From positions 1-16,459 of the forward strand of contig CAJUJB010000056.1 of the NCBI GenBank assembly GCA_910586595.1: 16,459 bases of DNA, read 5' to 3'. The notes under the pieces were generated by a model. It was given only the letters and a program-made list of their open reading frames with translations. It was not told where the DNA came from and did not search any database. The translations under genes and the position numbers were made by a program. This document shows, one piece after another, positions 1 to 6,295 of the stretch. The number at the start of each line of letters is the position of its first letter. Position 1 is the first letter of the stretch. Source of the stretch: an uncultured Muribaculaceae bacterium (GTDB lineage: Bacteria > Bacteroidota > Bacteroidia > Bacteroidales > Muribaculaceae).

Positions 1-237
1 TTGTATAAAGATAATGGTGAGTGGCATGTATCAAAAATCTACTCTTATTATCTGAGCGACTGGATAAAGACGGATCCGGTGTATTGGTCACTATGTCCGA
101 GCGACCAGAGACTCCAGTTGTTCAACCGAAAAATACCAGACAGCGTCTATAACTACATCCCTCTAACACCCCCTCCTCACGACCAGATGAAAATACCCAC
201 CACCCAATCGTCTCAATCAAACAAGAAGAAAAAGTAA
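1..237 (+). CDS. C-terminal fragment of an unidentified protein
   Basis: The frame is open from the first base of the window and ends at TAA 235-237, so the gene starts upstream and only the last 78 codons are seen. I do not recognise the family. The visible part is rich in Tyr, Trp, Ser and Pro (for example KIYSYYLSDWIKTDP near the start) and ends in a polar, Gln/Ser-rich stretch finishing with a run of lysines (NKKKK), which looks like an unstructured tail. There is no membrane segment in this piece. It is followed within 15 bases by a strong hairpin, which agrees with a real gene end. The first codon TTG should not be taken as a start. Reading frame and direction are fairly safe; the function is unknown. 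Confidence 0.55.
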   Translation: MYKDNGEWHVSKIYSYYLSDWIKTDPVYWSLCPSDQRLQLFNRKIPDSVYNYIPLTPPPHDQMKIPTTQSSQSNKKKK

Positions 238-251
238 GAAAATGCCCCAGC

Positions 252-304
252 CCTACCGTCCTCCCTGCCAAAATATATGGCGGGAGGGCGGTAGGCCCTG
301 TTTT
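252..304 (+). terminator. Rho-independent-like terminator after the first gene
   Basis: A near-perfect stem pairs 252-270 with 278-295: CCTACCG, one G-U wobble, CCTCCC, one bulged base, GCCA, against its complement. The loop is seven A/T bases. After the stem come CCCTG and a short TTTT run (300-304 region), so the U-tract is short and slightly displaced. It separates the upstream gene from asnS. Confidence 0.7.
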
Positions 305-379
305 GACACGCAAGAGACGCTTCAAGGCGCTTAAATGAATGAGATTGGCTAAAAAGACTGATTTCTCAAAAAAAAAGAT

Positions 380-387
380 TACTTTTG
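380..387 (+). promoter_or_regulatory. Promoter -7 box for asnS
   Basis: TACTTTTG at 380-387 matches the Bacteroidetes -7 consensus TAnnTTTG and lies 33 bases before the asnS start codon. I do not see a convincing TTTG-like -33 element about 20 bases upstream, so this is the weaker of the promoters called here. An A-run (367-376) sits just upstream. Confidence 0.5.
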
Positions 388-420
388 TGGTCTGAAACAG
401 AAACGCATACAATTCACACA

Positions 421-1809
421 ATGAAACGTACAAAAATAGCCGACATCTTCTCGCCCGAGCTGATCGGAACGGAAGTTTGTGTCAAGGGCTGGGTCCGTAC
501 CCGCCGTGGCAATAAGAACGTGCAGTTTGTGGCTCTCAACGACGGCTCGACTGTGCGTAACCTACAGATAGTATTCGACCTCACGAAGTTCTCTGATGAA
601 GCGCTGAAGCCTGTGACCACCGGGTCGTCGATATGCGTCACCGGCCGTCTGGTTGAGTCGATGGGTAAGGGTCAGACCTGCGAGGTGCAGGCCGACACGC
701 TGGAGATCTACGGCACGGCCGACCCCGAGACCTATCCTCTTCAGAAAAAAGGACATACTCTGGAGTTCCTCCGCGAGAAAGCTCACCTTCGTCCGCGCAC
801 GGCTACTTTCGGCGCCATACTGCGTGTGCGCAGCGCGCTGGCTTATGCCATCCATAAGTTCTTCAACGAAAAAGGATTTTTCTATCTCAATACTCCGCTC
901 ATCACCGCCAGCGACTGCGAAGGTGCCGGAGCGATGTTCCAGGTGACGACCCTGCCTCTCGACAAGCTGCCCAAGAATGAGGACGGCTCGGTTGACTACA
1001 GCAAGGATTTCTTCGGCAAGCCTACTGCGCTGACCGTATCGGGCCAGCTCGAAGGCGAGCTCGGAGCGACAGCCCTGGGTGCCATCTATACTTTCGGCCC
1101 GACATTCCGCGCCGAGAACTCCAATACTCCGCGTCACCTCTCGGAGTTCTGGATGATAGAGCCTGAGGTTGCCTTCTGCGACATTGCCGAGAATATGGAT
1201 CTGGCCGAGGAATTTGTGAAGTATTGTATCCGCTATGCCCTCGACCACTGCCGCGATGACATCGACTTCCTTGCCGAGCACTTCGATCCCGAATTGGTTG
1301 AGCGCCTCGAGTTTGTGCTTCACAACGATTTCGTCCGCCTCACTTACACCGAGGGTGTGGAAATACTCAAGGCATCGGGCAAGAAATTCGAGTTCCCGGT
1401 CGACTGGGGTACCGACCTTCAGAGCGAACACGAGCGTTACCTCGTGGAGGAGCATTTCAAGAAGCCTGTGATCCTCACAGACTATCCCCGCGACATCAAG
1501 GCCTTCTACATGAAGCAGAACGAAGACGGTCGCACCGTGCGCGCCATGGACGTACTCTTCCCCAAGATCGGCGAGATTATCGGCGGCTCGGAGCGTGAGT
1601 CGGACTACAACAAGCTTATGACCCGCATCGAGGAGCTGAACATACCGATGAAGGATATGTGGTGGTACCTCGACACCCGCCGCTTCGGCACTGTGCCTCA
1701 CAGCGGCTTCGGCCTCGGCTTCGAGCGCCTGGTGCTCTTCGTGACCGGCATGACCAATATCCGCGACGTAATCCCCTTCCCCCGCACACCGAACAACGCA
1801 GAGTTCTAA
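421..1809 (+). CDS. asnS: Asparaginyl-tRNA synthetase (class IIb)
   Basis: This cytoplasmic enzyme charges tRNA-Asn with asparagine using ATP. The 462-residue product has the family layout: an N-terminal OB-fold anticodon-binding domain (about 1-110, with VCVKGWVRTRRGNK early in it) and a class II catalytic core. Motif 2 is FRAENSNTPRH at about 229-239 and motif 3 is GFGLGFER at 429-436. The length fits bacterial AsnRS. I chose ATG 421 because MKRTKIADIF matches the usual start; an in-frame TTG 36 bases upstream falls inside the promoter box. The gene has its own promoter and a strong terminator, so it looks monocistronic. A long antisense open frame within it is a codon-bias shadow. The separate asnS suggests direct Asn-tRNA charging in this organism. 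Confidence 0.97.
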   Translation: MKRTKIADIFSPELIGTEVCVKGWVRTRRGNKNVQFVALNDGSTVRNLQIVFDLTKFSDEALKPVTTGSSICVTGRLVESMGKGQTCEVQADTLEIYGTADPETYPLQKKGHTLEFLREKAHLRPRTATFGAILRVRSALAYAIHKFFNEKGFFYLNTPLITASDCEGAGAMFQVTTLPLDKLPKNEDGSVDYSKDFFGKPTALTVSGQLEGELGATALGAIYTFGPTFRAENSNTPRHLSEFWMIEPEVAFCDIAENMDLAEEFVKYCIRYALDHCRDDIDFLAEHFDPELVERLEFVLHNDFVRLTYTEGVEILKASGKKFEFPVDWGTDLQSEHERYLVEEHFKKPVILTDYPRDIKAFYMKQNEDGRTVRAMDVLFPKIGEIIGGSERESDYNKLMTRIEELNIPMKDMWWYLDTRRFGTVPHSGFGLGFERLVLFVTGMTNIRDVIPFPRTPNNAEF

Positions 1810-1833
1810 GGAAGGTTAAAAGCTATATGTCAT

Positions 1834-1879
1834 AATGAAGGCATCTTGGTTCTTTGATCCGGATGCCTTCATTTTTTTT
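1834..1879 (+). terminator. Rho-independent terminator after asnS
   Basis: AATGAAGGCATC (1834-1845) pairs perfectly with GATGCCTTCATT (1862-1873), giving a 12-bp stem with a 16-base loop, followed directly by a T-run to 1879. The A-rich left arm could also make it work for the opposite strand, but no converging gene is present. Confidence 0.9.
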
Positions 1880-1890
1880 AGGACTATACG

Positions 1891-1919
1891 TTTCAAGTCG
1901 CGAAAATAGGTTATCTTTG
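1891..1919 (+). promoter_or_regulatory. Promoter for the ATPase-HNH (Septu-like) operon
   Basis: TATCTTTG at 1912-1919 is a perfect TAnnTTTG -7 box. A weak -33 candidate, TTTC, lies at 1891-1894 with a 17-base gap. The start codon of the ATPase follows 20 bases after the box, so the leader would be short (roughly 13-16 bases). The operon therefore has its own promoter after the asnS terminator. Confidence 0.7.
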
Positions 1920-1939
1920 CAGCTAAAGACTGACACGAA

Positions 1940-3445
1940 ATGGAGAATTTATATAAGATAAAAGAGCTTACATTAGCTGGCTTCAAATGCTATAGCGGCA
2001 ATGCGCATAAAATTACCTTCGGTGATAAGCTGACCGTTATCATCGGGCTTAATGGCGCGGGTAAAACCAGTCTGCTGCAGGCTTTGAAGAAGGCCCTGAG
2101 CATTATTCTTACAAAAGACGCCCGTAAAAAAAGTTTTGTGGGTGATGGTAAGAATATCCATGCCAATACGCTTAAATCCTCTGATGCCACTTATCCATTC
2201 GAGTTTGCCTGGGTGCCGAAGGAGCCTGATTATAAGGTGTCCTTGTCGTGCTCAGGTGTGATATATGATACTCCGATTGATTGGGCTATTGTCAAGGATG
2301 GCAAAGGAAAGGATAGCCAGAAACCATTTCGTGAAGCACTGGATCTATTTGTAGATACATTTAATCATTTTCCCGCCGAGACGCCCCTCCCTCTGCTGGC
2401 TTATTTCTCGGATTCATTTCCGCATACACGCAATGATATGAGCGGATATGAGAAATTTGTACTAGACGACAAGGTGGAGAATATAGAGCGTCGGGCCGGA
2501 TATTACCGCTGGGATGAAGATAATACCGACTTTTATTTCTGGGAAGGGCTGTTTATCAAGGCGACGCGCAAGCTTAATGACTTTGATTTCGGTCTTGTAG
2601 CCGTTCGGACCAGACTTGAAAACCCTCATCTGCCGGAAGCCGACCGCGAATTTTTGAATAAAACTCTCGACCGTCTGAGGCTCCAGCAGATAGAGACGGA
2701 ATATGTGTCGACATTTCTCAAAAAATTCTCAGAGCCTCTTCCCACGCAAGATAATCGTGGTATGCAAGTTGAATCGGTCGGGGTAGGAGCCCGTACATTC
2801 GGCAAACGCAGCGATGCCGTTCTGAAAGTTAACTTTTTAGATGGTTCTTTCCGGTTTTTCGACATGCTTCCGGAAGGCTACAAGCGGTTATTCTCTATCG
2901 TCTTTGAAATCTCTTACCGATATTTTATACTGAACAGGAATCTGATACTTGCCAGCAGACTGAACGGTACGCCTTATACCGATCTGGCTCCCGAGGGTAT
3001 TGTGCTGATAGATGAGCTTGAGCTGCATCTCCACCCGACTTTGGTGGAGGAGGTTGCGCTGCGTCTGCGCAAAACGTTCCCTAAAGTTCAATTCATCATC
3101 TCCAGCCATTCTCCGGCTGTGGTGGCTAATGTGAGAAACGACGGCCAGGAGGAGATTGTGGTAAGTCTTACTCCTGATCATAACTTTGAAGTTGTGGAGA
3201 ATTGCTTTGGAGCCGATTATGGCGATACTTTGGTGAACCATATGGGAGCCTATGGCCGCATGCATATGCTTCAAGTTCTCAAGCAACTTGTAAGAGAGTC
3301 AATCGAGGATGATGATGAAAGAGATTTAGAGTGCTGGAAAGAAGAGTTGCTCAAGTTTTTTGATGGCCATGCGAACGAGGCGTATGTAAATGCTCTGATT
3401 GAATCGATCCGCAAAGACGTGTCAGATCATGGAGTGGATAGATAA
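1940..3445 (+). CDS. ptuA: AAA/ABC-type ATPase, Septu PtuA-like
   Basis: The 501-residue protein is an SMC/OLD-like ATPase. It has an N-terminal Walker A loop GLNGAGKTS (36-44), an ABC-signature-like segment LPEGYKR (310-316), Walker B with the catalytic acid pair LIDELELHLHP (356-366), and an H-loop ISSHSP with His390. The region between about 60 and 300 is the insert or arm typical of such ATPases. After the H-loop only about 110 residues follow and I see no TOPRIM motif, which argues against an OLD (Gabija GajA-type) nuclease. Its 3' end overlaps the HNH nuclease gene by 17 bases. ATPase plus HNH nuclease in this order is the layout of Septu (PtuA, PtuB), an anti-phage system in which the ATPase assembles with and controls the nuclease. 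Retron Ec78 carries a related pair, but no reverse transcriptase is present here. The family call is from motifs and context. Confidence 0.78.
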   Translation: MENLYKIKELTLAGFKCYSGNAHKITFGDKLTVIIGLNGAGKTSLLQALKKALSIILTKDARKKSFVGDGKNIHANTLKSSDATYPFEFAWVPKEPDYKVSLSCSGVIYDTPIDWAIVKDGKGKDSQKPFREALDLFVDTFNHFPAETPLPLLAYFSDSFPHTRNDMSGYEKFVLDDKVENIERRAGYYRWDEDNTDFYFWEGLFIKATRKLNDFDFGLVAVRTRLENPHLPEADREFLNKTLDRLRLQQIETEYVSTFLKKFSEPLPTQDNRGMQVESVGVGARTFGKRSDAVLKVNFLDGSFRFFDMLPEGYKRLFSIVFEISYRYFILNRNLILASRLNGTPYTDLAPEGIVLIDELELHLHPTLVEEVALRLRKTFPKVQFIISSHSPAVVANVRNDGQEEIVVSLTPDHNFEVVENCFGADYGDTLVNHMGAYGRMHMLQVLKQLVRESIEDDDERDLECWKEELLKFFDGHANEAYVNALIESIRKDVSDHGVDR

Positions 3446-4151
3446 GTCTTCAGCTGCCAACGCAGGGGCCTTCACAGGGTTGGCTGATGTGTGGATAACT
3501 GCCGGTAAGGTCAAATATTCTGATCTTGATGAGGTAGAAAAGAATCAGCTCAAAGCTGTCTTACGCACCGAGCAGAAAGGTTACTGTGCCTTATGTATGG
3601 AGTTGATGGCCATTGGAACGAATGACCATGTCGTACCTCAATCGGTGCCTGCCAACGAGTTTTCGGCTGCTTGTAGGAAAGGGCCGTTCCGCCGGGATTT
3701 CGTTCATCAACGTCATTGGACCCCTGGGATTCATTTTGGCGGTCAGGCAAAATATTATCCCCATACTATCGCATATGGTAATATGGTGTGCATGTGCCAG
3801 GCTTGCAACACTAAAAAAGATAATGGAGTTATCTCTCCTACATTTTTCAACAGAGATCCTGGTGTAAGCTATGATGAGGATGGCACAGCTAATTTCCCCA
3901 ATGGAGCACTTAATCTAAATTTGAGGACTCATCTTAATGAAAGGGAGTATTGCCGTGTACGTAAGTTGTGGCACCTCATAAAGTCTAACGGCAAGTCGGT
4001 GGATGATGTGCGGGCCATAAGTAATACTACAGATAAGGTAAAACTGCTGGAATCTATCGGTCTTGAGAAGAAGGATGCTATGAGGCTGGCGGCCACCGCC
4101 CAGTGGGATCGGTTATTGAGATTTGCGTGGTTCGGCACTTATTACCAATAA
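3429..4151 (+). CDS. ptuB: HNH endonuclease, Septu PtuB-like
   Basis: The 240-residue protein has a zinc-type HNH fold: C53-A-L-C56, then DHVVPQ (66-71) with the probable catalytic His67, then C123-Q-A-C126 followed by Asn127. This is the CxxC...DH...CxxCN layout of HNH nucleases linked to AAA ATPases (the TIGR02646-like group that includes PtuB). I chose ATG 3429, which overlaps the ATPase stop (3443-3445); an in-frame TTG at 3399 would extend the overlap but is less likely. The overlap suggests translational coupling and a fixed ratio of the two proteins. The expected role is DNA cleavage during phage infection, held in check by the ATPase. No terminator with a clear stem and T-run is visible between this gene and the next promoter. 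A generic HNH restriction component is the main alternative. Confidence 0.78.
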   Translation: MEWIDKSSAANAGAFTGLADVWITAGKVKYSDLDEVEKNQLKAVLRTEQKGYCALCMELMAIGTNDHVVPQSVPANEFSAACRKGPFRRDFVHQRHWTPGIHFGGQAKYYPHTIAYGNMVCMCQACNTKKDNGVISPTFFNRDPGVSYDEDGTANFPNGALNLNLRTHLNEREYCRVRKLWHLIKSNGKSVDDVRAISNTTDKVKLLESIGLEKKDAMRLAATAQWDRLLRFAWFGTYYQ

Positions 4152-4216
4152 CAAAAGTTAAAAATAGATAATATTTATAAAGAAATTGCTGCGGTGCGGC
4201 CCCTTGGGAAATTCGG

Positions 4217-4248
4217 CTTGCACATTAATAAAAAAAAGCGTAAATTTG
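4217..4248 (+). promoter_or_regulatory. Promoter of the rimP-nusA-infB-folK operon
   Basis: TAAATTTG (4241-4248) is a perfect -7 box, and CTTG (4217-4220) lies exactly 20 bases upstream as the -33 element. The expected transcription start is within a few bases of 4252, which is the foot of the leader hairpin. The 4152-4216 stretch before it is AT-rich with a short GC-rich island and holds no gene. Confidence 0.8.
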
Positions 4249-4250
4249 CA

Positions 4251-4308
4251 GCACATCTTCAAGAGAGGAGGGAGCAGAGAGCTTCCTCCTCTTTATTTGA
4301 AGGTGTGC
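4251..4308 (+). promoter_or_regulatory. Long 5' leader hairpin of the rimP operon
   Basis: Two stacked stems form one long hairpin. GCACATCTTCAA (4251-4262) pairs with TTGAAGGTGTGC (4297-4308), with one G-U wobble. Inside it AGAGGAGGGAGC (4264-4275) pairs with GCTTCCTCCTCT (4281-4292), with one wobble, around the 5-base loop AGAGA. That is 24 paired positions in 58 bases. It begins about where transcription should start and ends 13 bases before the rimP ATG. There is no T-run after it, so it is not a classical terminator. It may stabilise the mRNA 5' end or be a binding site for feedback control of the operon; this is inference. Confidence 0.65.
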
Positions 4309-4321
4309 TTCTACGCAACAT

Positions 4322-4807
4322 ATGATAGATAAAGATTTATTAGCCCGTACTGTATCCGACGCGCTCGCCGGTACAGACCTTTTCCTTGTTGATATAGCCG
4401 TAAATCCGGCAAATGAAATAATTGTGGAGCTTGATTCTCCGTCAGGTGTCGACATTGACTCTTGCGCGGCAGTGACCCGCAGGATCGAAGAGGTGTTTGA
4501 CCGTGATGTGGAGGACTATCAGCTTGAGGTCGGCTCGGCCGGCATCACCTCCGATTTTAAGATCCGTGCCCAGTACGACAAGAATGTAGGCAATGACGTA
4601 GAGTTGCTCACCCGCGACGGACGCAAGCTGCGCGGAGTTCTGGTTGAGGTCAGCGCAGGCGAGCCTTCCGACCGCGATGTCGATTTTACGGTCGAGGTTC
4701 CTGTAAAGGTAAAGGAGCCCGGAGCCAAGCGGCCGGTTATCAAGCAGGAGGCAATGAAGCTGAATTCGGCCGACTGCAAATATGTGCGCTACGATCTCAA
4801 ATTCTGA
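4322..4807 (+). CDS. rimP: Ribosome maturation factor RimP
   Basis: RimP assists assembly of the 30S ribosomal subunit, acting before S12 joins. The 161-residue protein has the family's two parts: an alpha/beta N-terminal domain (about 1-80) ending in the signature EVGSAGITS (69-77, the form of the RimP LEVSSPG motif usual in Bacteroidetes), and a C-terminal SH3-like barrel (about 82-161, starting with the DVELLTRDGRKLRG segment). It is the first gene of the conserved rimP-nusA-infB operon. ATG 4322 is preceded by a 13-base single-stranded stretch after the leader hairpin. A 67-base spacer separates it from nusA. Confidence 0.93.
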   Translation: MIDKDLLARTVSDALAGTDLFLVDIAVNPANEIIVELDSPSGVDIDSCAAVTRRIEEVFDRDVEDYQLEVGSAGITSDFKIRAQYDKNVGNDVELLTRDGRKLRGVLVEVSAGEPSDRDVDFTVEVPVKVKEPGAKRPVIKQEAMKLNSADCKYVRYDLKF

Positions 4808-4874
4808 CCCGCGTAGAGAGCCTGTAAAAATTCTGAAAATAATAGCCCCGAAGGGCCTGAAACATAACTAAGCA

Positions 4875-6206
4875 ATGGCAAAGAAAGAGGAAACTCCAAA
4901 TATGGTCGAGCAGTTCGCGGAATTTAAAGAACTGAAGAACATCGACAAAACCACAATGATAAGCGTGCTCGAAGAGTCGTTCCGCAATGTACTTGCGAAG
5001 ATGTTCGGCACCGATGAGAATCTTGACGTAATTCTTAACCCCGACAAGGGCGACGTGCAGATTTTCCAGAATCTTGAAGTCGTTCCCGACGGCGAAGTGG
5101 AGAATCCCAATCTTCAGATTTCACTCACCGACGCCCGTGCCGACGACGACCCTGAGGCAGAGGTGGGCGAGGAACACTCCCGCGAGATCATCTTCGAGAA
5201 CTTCGGCCGCCGCGCCATCCTCAATCTCCGCCAGACCCTCCAGAGTCGTATCCTCGATCTCCAGAAAGAGGCTGTATACAATAAGTTCAAAGAGCTTGAG
5301 GGCGAACTTGTGACCGGCGAGGTATATCAGACCTGGTCGCGCGAGACACTCCTGCTCGATGACGACAAGAACGAGCTCCTCCTCCCGAAGAACGAGTCGA
5401 TCCCCGGCGATTACTTCCGCAAAGGTGAGACAGTACGTGCTGTCATCGCCAATGTCGACAATAAGAACAACAACCCGAAGATCACCGTATCGCGTACTAA
5501 CGAGCAATTCCTCCGCCGCCTCTTCGAGCTTGAGGTTCCTGAAATCCACGACGGCCTCATCAGCATCCGCGCCGTTGCCCGCATCCCGGGCGAGCGCGCG
5601 AAGATTGCCGTTGAAAGCTACGACGACCGTATCGATCCCGTAGGCGCCTGCGTAGGTGTGAAAGGCTCCCGTATCCACGGCATTGTCCGTGAGCTCCGCA
5701 ACGAGAATATCGACGTGATCTGCTATACCAACAACCCGTCGCTTTTCATCCAGCGTGCCCTCTCGCCTGCCCGCATCTCCAACATCCGTCTTGATGAGGA
5801 AGCCCGCAAGGCAGAGGTATTCCTCCGCCCCGAGGAAGTATCGCTTGCCATTGGCAAGAACGGCCACAACATCAAGCTGGCCACCATGCTCACCGGCTAT
5901 GAGATTGACGTATACCGCGACACCGAGATGGTATACGAGGACGACATCTATCTCGATGAATTCCGCGACGAGATTGACGCATGGGTGATCGATGCCCTCA
6001 AGAACATCGGCTGTGTCACCGCCAAGAGCATCCTCAACACTCCGCGCAATGTGCTCATCGAGAAATCTGACCTCGAGGAGAACACCATCGACGAAGTACT
6101 CGAAATCCTCCGTCGCGAATACGAGGACGACGAGCCTGCCCAGGATGACGACGCCGAGGAGCCCGAAACCGAAGAGGCTACCGACGAGCCCGAGGCCCAG
6201 AGTTGA
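4875..6206 (+). CDS. nusA: Transcription termination/antitermination factor NusA
   Basis: NusA binds RNA polymerase and nascent RNA and tunes pausing, termination and antitermination. The 443-residue protein shows the family order: an N-terminal RNAP-binding domain (about 1-135), an S1 RNA-binding domain (about 140-205, with LVTGEVYQTWSRE), and tandem KH domains. KH1 has the loop GVKGSRIHGIV (261-271) and the second KH region has EVSLAIGKNGHNIKLA (321-336). The C terminus (about 416-443) is a short, very acidic Asp/Glu tail; the paired acidic repeats of E. coli NusA are absent, as is usual for this phylum. In E. coli this operon is feedback-controlled by NusA; the leader hairpin upstream and the folded spacer downstream are candidate sites here. 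The stop TGA at 6204-6206 is followed by an 89-base structured spacer before infB. Confidence 0.96.
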   Translation: MAKKEETPNMVEQFAEFKELKNIDKTTMISVLEESFRNVLAKMFGTDENLDVILNPDKGDVQIFQNLEVVPDGEVENPNLQISLTDARADDDPEAEVGEEHSREIIFENFGRRAILNLRQTLQSRILDLQKEAVYNKFKELEGELVTGEVYQTWSRETLLLDDDKNELLLPKNESIPGDYFRKGETVRAVIANVDNKNNNPKITVSRTNEQFLRRLFELEVPEIHDGLISIRAVARIPGERAKIAVESYDDRIDPVGACVGVKGSRIHGIVRELRNENIDVICYTNNPSLFIQRALSPARISNIRLDEEARKAEVFLRPEEVSLAIGKNGHNIKLATMLTGYEIDVYRDTEMVYEDDIYLDEFRDEIDAWVIDALKNIGCVTAKSILNTPRNVLIEKSDLEENTIDEVLEILRREYEDDEPAQDDDAEEPETEEATDEPEAQS

Positions 6207-6207
6207 C

Positions 6208-6273
6208 AGTTGAGTCACGGCCCCGGACTGCCTCCGGGGTCTGACCCCCGTATCTACTCAACTCACTCAACTC
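6208..6273 (+). other. Structured nusA-infB intercistronic spacer
   Basis: The 89-base spacer holds several complementary pieces. CCCCGGA (6221-6227) pairs with TCCGGGG (6233-6239) around a 5-base loop. The same right arm, CGGGG (6235-6239), can instead pair with CCCCG (6246-6250), so the two hairpins exclude each other. AGTTGAGT (6208-6215) is complementary to ACTCAACT, which occurs twice in a perfect 9-base tandem repeat ACTCAACTC (6256-6264 and 6265-6273). No T-run follows. It could be an mRNA processing site, or a switch that sets infB translation relative to nusA; both are inference. Confidence 0.5.
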
Positions 6274-6295
6274 TAACTCAAAAAAACATCGACTA

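Noticed and set aside
122..433. 103-codon open frame on the - strand across the first intergenic region
   Set aside because: It runs through a terminator hairpin and the asnS promoter and ends in asnS; no domain or promoter supports it.
562..1701. Long open frame (379 codons) on the - strand inside asnS
   Set aside because: It lies wholly opposite a certain asnS gene, has no recognisable domain and follows from the codon bias of the sense strand.
1940..3445. OLD-family nuclease (Gabija GajA-like)
   Set aside because: No TOPRIM motif follows the H-loop, no UvrD-like helicase is adjacent, and the partner gene is an HNH nuclease.
1940..4151. Retron (Ec78-type) with PtuA-PtuB effectors
   Set aside because: No reverse transcriptase gene is present: asnS with its terminator ends about 60 bases before the operon promoter, leaving no room for an RT or msr-msd RNA.
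6221..6250. Rho-independent terminator between nusA and infB
   Set aside because: The GC-rich stems are not followed by a T-run and infB has no separate promoter that I can see; the genes are a conserved operon.
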